DNA from: Locusta migratoria
Lineage: Eukaryota > Arthropoda > Insecta > Orthoptera > Acrididae
Reading direction: 5' to 3'
NCBI GenBank assembly: GCA_026315105.1
Contig: CM048750.1
Span: 398,101,002-398,165,001, forward strand
DNA: 64,000 bases
The translations under genes were made by a program, and so were the position numbers. Position 1 is the stretch's first letter; each line of letters starts with the position of its first letter. Below the pieces are notes generated by a model. The model was not told the DNA's origin, ran no database searches, and was given only the letters and a program-made list of their open reading frames with translations. Positions 55,525-64,000 of this stretch are shown here, piece after piece.

Positions 55525-55815
55525 TACGCTTCTCGCCGGGCTCCAGCGGTTGACACCAATGGTTAATGGCGGCAACTCAGGTGACCAATAAATGTTTTGT
55601 CTTGACAATTTCAATTAAAACGAAATTTTTTTCTGAACGGAGAAGGGTGCATACAAGAACCTGTCAACCATAGATCAGGCACAGTATTAATTTTGCTGCG
55701 AGTGAAACGAGCAGCAATAACATTTACCCTGTAGCTCGTAAAAAATATTAACGCAATTGTACACTTCATTGTTCATCTGTTGCCAACATAAACGCTTGAG
55801 CCCGGCGAGAAGCGT
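55525..55815. mobile_element. MITE-like element with 18-bp perfect inverted repeats
   Basis: ACGCTTCTCGCCGGGCTC (55525-55542) is repeated as its exact complement at 55798-55815, and similarity continues weakly inward. The 291-bp interior has no coding potential. Flanking duplications are not clear: TTAAAT to the left and TTAAAC to the right are suggestive. Confidence 0.75.
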
Positions 55816-56172
55816 CTTAAACTTTTACCCTGTAGTCTTCTAAGGAATAGCAGAACTAAACGCAACTTTCTTAGAGTGATTGTTTTATTGATCATTAACA
55901 GCACTATCCGCGAGGGTGTTATTAATATCTCAACTGAGCTTCTCGTAGTAATTTAAGAAGGAATTTTGTTCAGCAAATTTAAATGTTTATTAGGATTGTT
56001 GTGTGTTTAAAACTGGATGAGTGGTACAAACGCATAGGCCTAAGTGAGTGTGTTTCACTACTACAAATTGGAATGCATATTTGCCTAGATACAGTTAATT
56101 TTGGGATTCCAGTTTTGGACCTGTGGATAGTTCGATTTGGTTTGTCTGTACAGTTTTCTTAGATTTCCTAAA

Positions 56173-56295
56173 ATCTTTTATGAACATACATTGACTTGCC
56201 ATCGTGTCTATTTTTAATGAAGATGTAATCCTTTTTGTTAGGTACATCTTCATTAAAACAACATGATGACAAGTTAATGCATGTTCATAAAAGAT
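56173..56295. repeat. long imperfect hairpin, ~54-bp arms
   Basis: Arms 56173-56227 and 56243-56295 are inverted copies (ATCTTTTATGAACAT outermost, TAATGAAGATGTA innermost) with a few mismatches and a 15-base loop. It is either a miniature foldback element or a precursor-like hairpin. Confidence 0.85.
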
Positions 56296-57569
56296 ACAGT
56301 ACAGTTTTTATATATAAGTGCCCAGCAAACCTGTGGATAGGGAAATCAATACTAGAACTTTTTAAATATGAAATTTGCCTTTGAAAATAAGACACTAGGC
56401 CTAAATTATATTTATTCAGCATGAAATGCAACTTACATTTTTAGTTATTTAGTTTTTTGTCTTGCCTTGTTTACTACATTTTTAAAATAATATGCAGAAG
56501 TTTTCTTAATTAGTACACAATTTTGTTTCAACTTTTGACCCACTTTATTTGTGTATTAACTAGCCTGAATAGTTATGATATTTCAGTTTTAGCCTCGTGA
56601 AATTTTGCACACACAATCATATATACATTTTTTATGAATATAGTTCAGCAGCATTATTAAACCTGATAAGAAATTGAAAAAATAAGTCAGACAGTTTTCG
56701 AAATTTGGCGTTTATGGTTTCTTTGTCTTTTAATAAGTTTCAAATTGCACAATTTTGGTCACTTTGAAAAGTGCAAGTTTTAGATTTTCGTTATTGCGAA
56801 GGTGCAACACAATAACAAAAAAAACGAAAAATTCTAAAGCTTATAGCTCGAATTAAAGTATTTGGTTGATTTCTCATAGGAATGACCCTAATTTTTTTCA
56901 TTTTTTATGTGCCAATTTGTTTTATCGGAACTTTTACAGGCGTGATTAAACCACCTGTCTCATCGAAAGTTCTGGACTTTCTGTATCAAAACAGGGTATT
57001 AGCATATAAAATAGGTGAAACAAAAGGTTTGGATTTATTTAAAAACAGTTCTGTACTCCAATAGAAGTACATTGTTCAGTCAGAATAAGGTTTTCCAGTA
57101 GAAAGCGCTCTTGGGTGGAGCAGAATTGTTATGACTACTCTCGGCAGGGGCGCACAGGCCTTGGTGAAGTCCGTCCCTGCGCTACCGTCAAGGACGCCTG
57201 ACAGTACACGCGGACCTGTTTGACCGAGCAGAGAGAACAAAATGATTTCTCAAGTGAATTTTGAATCTATAAGTTTTCATCACTTGTCATGTTATTTAAT
57301 TTCTATAGCATTTGAGAAGTAATATAACAACAACAAAAAAAAAAAAAAATACTCGTATTTGCGTCAAGGTGCAAAGTAATTCCCGATACGTTATTAGATA
57401 GCATGTGTAAGGAATTCCTCAAATCACGACAGACGTACATATTCAGAAAAACTCTTCTCGTGTTACTTGTCGATAATTATGAATATGTTTTTCCTATTAT
57501 TACATTTAATTGAAAATAGTAAGTAGCCAAATAACATGAAATTAATTAAAACTTCAAGCAAATAAGCGT
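56296..57569. other. AT-rich presumed intron sequence
   Basis: A less AT-rich patch (57100-57240) and a poly(A) run (57338-57350) occur. No gene was recognised. Confidence 0.3.
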
Positions 57570-58170
57570 TTTTTTCAGTATTACCTCTCAAATGGGCTAA
57601 AGTAGAATCTGTTTCTCATTTCAAATACCCAGGAAGCATGATCTCTAAAGACAACAGCGTTAAGCAGAAATACTCAGCAGAACACAGAAAGCATCCAGTT
57701 TTTACTGCCAAATGAGGAATCTTCTCTGGGATGATAAAATGCCACAAAAAGCAACCATGTACCACACCTATTTCGTTCCAATCATAGCATACGGCTTAGA
57801 AACATGTACCTTACTAAACAGAAACCTCAGCAGAATTCAGGCAATGGAAATGAGATTCACTAGAACTATGAATCAAACAACCAGACAGGATAAAATTAGG
57901 AATGAGGTGAATAGAAAAGTAACTGGTATTGAGGTTCCTGTCACCAGCACCATAAGGAAACGCAGACTTCAGTGGTATGGGCACTTAATAAGAATGAATA
58001 GTAAAAGACCTGCCAAAAAGTATTTCAACCTGAACCTCAAAGGAAGAAGACCTCGGGGAAGACCAAGGAAACGCTGGATAGAGACTGTAAGATCAGATGT
58101 GGAAGAGAAAGGACACAAATGGGAAGAGATTCTGGAACAGAAGATGTATGAAGACAGGAAGAGATGGTGA
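57570..58170 (+). pseudogene. LINE endonuclease-reverse transcriptase, C-terminal part
   Basis: ORF 57712-58170 (152 codons) reads NLLWDDKMPQKATMYHTYFV, PIIAYGLETCTLL, then RRLQWYGHLIRMNSKRPAKK, GRRPRGRPRKRWIETVRSDV and ends ...MYEDRKRW, the standard LINE C-terminus. In another frame just before it, VESVSHFKYPGSMISKD carries the KYLGS-type motif. The long intact frame suggests a young copy, though a stop at 57715 separates the two frames. It differs in sequence from the 8186-8950 and 2500-2905 families. The polymerase is absent. Confidence 0.8.
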
Positions 58171-60574
58171 GCGCTTGTACACCTTGTACAGCACGTGCAC
58201 TAAACATAATAAAATATATAAGATCGCGCCACAAATAATCAAGCAGCAACACCACAACTCGAATGTAAGTAAGGCACTAAACAGCCACATATAATGACGT
58301 TTCAATATATCTTCCAGGCGAATGTACAATAAATCAATTACTTTTCGTAAATAAAAACGTGCTGTTGTTTTCAGATGACATACTATGAAAACTTGTCGTT
58401 CGTCAATCAAAGCAGATATAAATTCCACGAATGACGTAATGTAAGTAACGTAAATAAATTAGGCCTAATGTCAAACAAAATTGTTAAATCATCTAAATGA
58501 CTGCATAACCAAAATTCTGTAACATGTTATTCTAGAAAATAAAAGCCAAAAACCCAACCCACCGAAGAGGGCAAAGTACGTGCCGAAACATGTTTCAGTG
58601 TTAAAACAAGGTGTGTTGCATAAGGAGGATTTAACCAGACACTTATACAGCACTTTTACAGAAACTAGACAGTAGTTGTGACTGGAAGAACATTGAATGG
58701 AAGCATCGGTTGAGAGGGAATTAAGACGCGGTTATCCAATCTGTACATCGAGGAAGTTGTAAAAGAAAGAAAGGGGAATTAAAGTTGAGAGAGAAGCAAT
58801 AAAGTTTGCAGTTTGCTGCTTGCTTTGTAGTTCAGTAGATTCGACATTGTTTTGTAAGGAAGGTATAAGGTGAAGATTGATAAAAACAAAACAAGGGTAA
58901 TGAATTGTAGTCTAATTAAATCAGGCGATTATGAGGGGATTAAATTAAGAAACTGGATACAAAGGTGGTATAAGAGTTTGTTACTTGGTCGGAGTGCATA
59001 AGAGTAAATTGCAGAAGATTAAAATGCAGAATTACAATGGGAACAAAATTAGAATGACGAACAAAAATTTCTTAATATCACATTTAAATTAAGAGATCTG
59101 GCCTATAGAGAGTCGCGGACAATTAGCAGGCGAGCTGATAGTGGGGCTTACCAGTTCCGGCATACGCCACACAACCGAGGAAAGTCTACCGAAAACTTCG
59201 GTCAGAACCGGGGGATTGGGACCAATTTAATTTATTTCTTCAACGTTGTTTCTCGAGGGACCGCCATGACAGGAGGCAGTACTTCTGCCATAAAATAACT
59301 AGTGGACGTATGCCTAAGTGAAATTTATTTAGTGTTGACATGATAAAGTTCCTTGCGTAACATTAATTATGATTTGAATAGATGATATATTGTTTTAAAA
59401 GACAGCGTGTTAATGATGAATAAGTGCAAAGCCTGAAAACGTTTCAGGAACCAATCGGTACGTAAAAGAAAATGACACACTAAGTAATACTGAAAAATTC
59501 GAAAATTGTGTACTTCTTTAGAAACTGACTATATAGTGGGACCTTTCTTAATGAGCAAAATTCACTTCTGACTCTTGCGTGAAATGCGAAACACTCGTTA
59601 CGCAGAACATATTTTTCTGTCGGAAATCATGTAAAAATAGGATAATCTGTTGCATTCCGAAGAATATACACACAAAAACTTCGCCCAACAATTTAAAAGC
59701 AAGCTGTCTCAAAATAAAGAACATTAAATGTTTGAATGCTTTGGTAAGACGAGTGTCAACAGCCGTCATATATTTCATAAAATGCATCTTTAAAACCATC
59801 GGCTGTTTATTAAAAACCTTATGAATCAACCAGTTTCGGTCAATAGACCATCTTCATAGATAAACTACACATAAAATACAAAATAAAAAAGTAATTAATG
59901 TACACGGTCAAAGAGAGGAAATAACCAGCAAAATTACATATTATGAGATTGAAGACGGAAATATCATAGTCTGTTCTTACCTTTTATGGTGTGTTAACTG
60001 ATATGTTTTATCTAAGATAACCAGTGTTTTTTAATACTTTTAGTTATACTCACTCGTGTTTGTCTCGTTAATGTTTCCTTCTGATCATAAGGTTAGTGTA
60101 TTTTCTACATTATAACGGGGGTCTAACTTTTGAGTCACGATTCAACCCATTATTTATTTACTCACTACTTATGACAGCAATTACATAAAATGGACTAAGA
60201 AACTGACCTCTTCCTCACAGCCATTATCTAATCGAAAACCGAATGTAACTGCTCTTCACTAGGAATTCGTTTGATAACTGATGCTAACGTTAAAAGCTGT
60301 ACGTGTGTTGTGGATGTTGAACCTATCGTTAGATCAGACAACAAATTGTTCCTTGACACAGCAATTTGGTTTAATTATGGCCCTGATACTGATGTATATG
60401 CTATTAAGTGAGAAACAGTGCATGAAACTGATTATGTGTGCAACGGATCTTTTAATGAAACAACTGTGACATGTGAGCTACATGAAACACACACTGACTA
60501 TACTCAAAAATTTTGACTGCGAGAAAGATATTAAAAAAAAAAAAAAAACACAAATCACTTTCTTAATGCTTGAC
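58171..60574. other. unassigned presumed intron sequence
   Basis: A GAAACTGGT tail motif lies on the - strand at 59828-59840, followed there by AATAAAC. A poly(A) run is at 60533-60548. No gene was recognised. Confidence 0.3.
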
Positions 60575-61128
60575 TGTGAGAATTTTATGCAGATCAATTT
60601 CTAATTATTGAAATTTAGTATCAATTTAGTATCATAGTCAATTAACTATCATTTACTATGGCACCAATAATGAAATCCGTTCAACAATATTATTCACATC
60701 AATACTGCACTTTAAATCCACTAATAATTAATTATCAAATGAAGGAAGTAGGTTAATTTTCTAACTACGTAAATGAAACATGAAAGAAAGTTTAAGCTAC
60801 TTATTAATAATCAGCATTACATTATCTACATAATACAACTTCTGACTTGCTGGCAAAGCAGCCTCTGCTCTACATCGGAGCCATACACACAACCCAACCG
60901 CTCTCTAAGCGAGCTGAACCACTAGTGCTACTCTCTCTCAGTGCGAGCTACAATGCTATGCAATACATGATCTTTGCCAAAGATGAAACTTCATAAAGGA
61001 CACATATCGATACATACAGTAGAAGCGATATTATACATTTTCTTGCAAGCAAGTTACTCGATACAAAACAGGAGGCACAATATTGGACATTTTCTTACAA
61101 AATAATTTTTTATGGACACGTTTCATCA
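60575..61128 (-). mobile_element. LTR (3' LTR of a - strand retrotransposon)
   Basis: On the - strand the block begins TGATGAAACGTG directly after a polypurine tract and ends ATTCTCACA, giving the TG...CA ends of an LTR (554 bp). Its last bases match the candidate LTR edge at 4867 and the window start. The rest of the element should lie to the right, beyond or within 61139-64000. Confidence 0.65.
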
Positions 61129-61140
61129 CCCCCCTCCTAC
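61129..61140 (-). other. polypurine tract
   Basis: On the - strand this reads GTAGGAGGGGGG and abuts the TG of the LTR, the expected primer site for plus-strand synthesis. Confidence 0.65.
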
Positions 61141-64000
61141 CTATTAAAATTTTGTAGGGTGGGTGATGCCAATGGCATTGCCTAGCCAGCAAAATTACTG
61201 AATTTCATGTCCAAAAATCCATTAATGACATCCAAAATATAACATGAAAAATATGAAAACCTGATAAACATTTTTATACAAGATATTCAAGATCAAAACA
61301 ACAGATGAAGTTCATAGAAAATTTTAAAAAAATGTGACAGTCATAAATACATGCAATTTTACAGACGAGTACCAACAAGAGTAATGCTTGGAGTGGTACA
61401 GGATGTGACAGGCATAAGCAAATGTCAAAATGTACAGAACATCAGCAATAAATGTAATACATGACAAATGTACATAATGATAAACATAAGTATATATAGA
61501 ATTTCAGAGAACATAGTTTGACAAATGATATAGTGGAGAAAATGAGATAGCTAGAAGTAATAGACAAGTGAAAAAAATACAATAATAAACATGAACATAT
61601 ACAAAGTTTTACAAAAGGTAGTTTAACTAATGTCATCATTCTTTAAAGAAAATGAGGTAATTACAAGTAATACACACAGTAGTGTAAGTTCCATGCGTCT
61701 AAATTTTGTACAAGAGATCAGTATTTTTGGGAACATAAAATGAACATTTGTATCTTGTGCACAATGTAGTCTATGTAAATTTTTAGTGCACTTTGTATAA
61801 GATAAAGTGTCAATTTTGTATTCTGTGATGCATTTAAGATGCCATACTTTCATGGATGCTAGAACATACATGTAAAATTTTTGACTACATAGGTTTCTGA
61901 TCATGTACAAAATAATGTCACTGCTTCGGCACAATAGGATTTCAATATTACGTTTGTCAATCGAATAGTTACAATGACAGTTCAGACTAAAGTGGATTGA
62001 CTCATTATAGTTCTGAAAGCGTATTTATCTATCAAGAGCACAATTTTATTTTGGTCACTCAATGTAAAAGAACCATGAAATATACCTAAACACTTGTAAT
62101 GAACCTGTGGTCAACGTTTGCAATGGGAGGCACTGAATAGTATAAGCACACGAATAGCACATTAGCTCCTAACATTCATTTTAGGTCTTCACACGAATAG
62201 CCAATTATTCCCTAACATTCATTTTAGGTCTGCACACGATTAGCCAATTATCCCCTAACATTCATCTTAGGTCTGCACACGAACACAAAACACTGTAAGA
62301 TTACACCACACTGTAGGCGAGCTGGCTGATTGCATTGAAGTTGAAGTCATGGGGAAAAGGTTCTGATGTATTCCTCCATGCAATTCGACAACCAAGTGTG
62401 CTCCAACCAACGGGGCTACTAGCAGACTGCTTCAGCATAGCCAAAATTAGAGCAAAATTATGGTGGTTGGCCAAGGCTGCAATGGACAGTACTATGTGGC
62501 CAAACATCATCCAAAAAACATCTTCATTAAAAGGCCCAAAATCAGTGGTGTATAATAACACGTCCATTGTTCTGTGTGCATTATGGAATCTCGTGTGCGA
62601 AATCGCCAGTTCCCATGCGTGTCCAAAGTACATGAAATAAAGCAGTTTACACACAAATTAGTAACATAGTCATGATATTTCAGTTTACACTGAAAGAAAA
62701 GTCGTTGATTATTAAACCATATTTTTACATTACAAGTAGTGTCTTGAAGACGGATACATTTGAATAGTAATGAGTAATTTAATTCTTATACTAGAGTATC
62801 TACAAAATTAGTGTCATTTCATATAGGCATAAGGCTTTACATACTATGTACATATTACTTTACAAACACATAATCGTATGAAATACATTCAGGGTGCTTG
62901 TCATCAATTTGGCATTAGGTCATGTAAAGTAAATTTGTTGTCATAATTAGAGCAATTAACGTGAAGCCACTTCAAATAACTTGACATTCCAATTACCACT
63001 AGTCAATTAAATTGACATACATCACTATGGTGGGGATTGCATTACCACCAAATTATAACAATTAAATTACATATGTTGCCATGGCCAGGCTTTTGTCTGA
63101 ACTGAGTTACATATTTCATTGCCTTGAGGTATAACACATCAGGGTAGTTTCGTGAGAATATCAAAAGAGGTTCAAGTCATCAGGTCATGTCTGTGTCTGT
63201 CTGAGTCAGCAGTAGGGTCAGACAAAACAATTAAGGCAAATTTTGGCACAGTAATAGATGTACATCACAGTAAATCATCCGATAACGTACACTACTTGTT
63301 AGGCATAGCTGCAGATTTTCATCAATAAGATCATCAATAAAAATTTTGAAGATAGCAGTAAGCAAAAGCAAAGTATCTCTGTGCATTAACTAGACTTAAC
63401 TAGGCGTAGTTTATGGCAAAACTGCAAGTTCGCAAGAGAGATGGCTGTGTGCAACGTATAAGCATAACCATACATTTTCATGAGCTTCATTATAAAATTA
63501 ATTAGCATAGTGGTAGGGCTTAGGTATATAATTAGTGAGCATAGCGGTAAGCTTTGATTACAAGAGCAGTAAGCATAGCTGCAAGCATAATTAGAGATAT
63601 TCATTACACATAATTACAAATAATTACAGAGCATCAGAAGGATATGATTCTCACCAATCACACATGCCATTGAAGGCACAATGCATCAACATACAAAATG
63701 GTTCACATAAGCACAAAGAGAAAACACAAAAGCGCAGTGCGAGTAGGCACATAAGAAAAGAACAGAGCATAGCATCATTAGCAACAGAGCGATTCTCCTC
63801 ATAATTGCTTCATAATCATTGTATACTCTCGTCCAAATAATTACATTTATCAAACATCTTTGACTGTTACCAATACCTTCCTTACCATCATTTATCCATA
63901 AACAATAGTGCATTTTAAAGACCACCATGACATATTGTGTATTGCCTTACTCATCATCCTCCAGAATGTCCTTTTTCTTTTTTTTCTTTTTTTTTTTTTA
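61141..64000 (-). other. probable 3' internal region of the LTR element, non-coding
   Basis: About 2.9 kb shows no recognisable gag, pol or env protein. A 117-codon - strand frame (62301-62654, hydrophobic, His-rich) has no family I know. A 43-bp tandem repeat lies at 62168-62284 and a poly(T) run closes the window. If the LTR at 60575 is right, this is the 3' untranslated internal part and pol lies outside the window. Confidence 0.35.
62168..62284. repeat. 43-bp tandem repeat, almost three units
   Basis: CCTAACATTCATTTTAGGTC starts units at 62168, 62211 and 62254 with few changes; the last is partial. Confidence 0.93.

Noticed and set aside
62168..62284. Regularly spaced repeat units that could suggest a CRISPR-like array.
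   Set aside because: Units are directly tandem without unique spacers, in a eukaryotic genome.

Overview
The window looks like the genome of a large-genome insect, most probably a grasshopper or locust (Orthoptera: Acrididae). The basis is the repeat content: many copies of a tRNA-derived SINE with a GGCCGCGGTGGCCGAGG head, CR1-like LINE tails ending in runs of GTAGAT, and Tc1, Tx1-like, Penelope-like, hAT-like and Harbinger-like remnants, at low gene density. The order is inferred from my memory of orthopteran repeats, not from any search. There is no bacterial or phage gene and no CRISPR array.

The one convincing host protein-coding segment is a 114-codon first coding exon on the + strand (33078-33419), ending at a GT splice donor. 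Its last ~50 residues match the region just before the ankyrin repeats of the mechanosensory TRPN channel NompC. No ankyrin-coding exon follows, so the next intron would exceed 30 kb. A GC-rich, CpG-dense block (about 30160-30840) lies 2.3 kb upstream and may hold the promoter or first non-coding exon. Between them is a 450-bp tandem duplication built of smaller repeats that runs up to the exon. A minisatellite starts about 200 bp after the splice donor.

Layout: 1-2.5 kb, degenerate Ty3/gypsy pol; 2.5-6.1 kb, LINE 3' ends, with a Tc1 element nested in a CR1-like LINE; 6.8-8.2 kb, unassigned and partly GC-rich; 8.2-9.7 kb, two LINE fragments on the - strand; 11.0-19.7 kb, two Tx1-like LINEs head to head, the + copy keeping ORF1, endonuclease, reverse transcriptase and C-terminal zinc-finger region but split by other insertions; 21.9-28.6 kb, non-coding repeats and a CR1-like 3' end; 28.8-30.2 kb, a Harbinger-like non-autonomous element; 30.2-34.6 kb, the nompC locus; 34.6-64 kb, presumed nompC intron filled with SINEs, foldback/MITE-like elements, two hAT-like elements, a Penelope-like fragment, a broken THAP exon, another LINE 3' end and, at the right edge, an LTR with polypurine tract.

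Almost every transposon protein here is broken by stops or frameshifts, so the window records layered insertions rather than an active system. The strongest observations are the nompC exon with its repeat surroundings, the head-to-head Tx1 pair with a shared tRNA-like module downstream of both copies, and several elements whose ends are fixed by clear target-site duplications.
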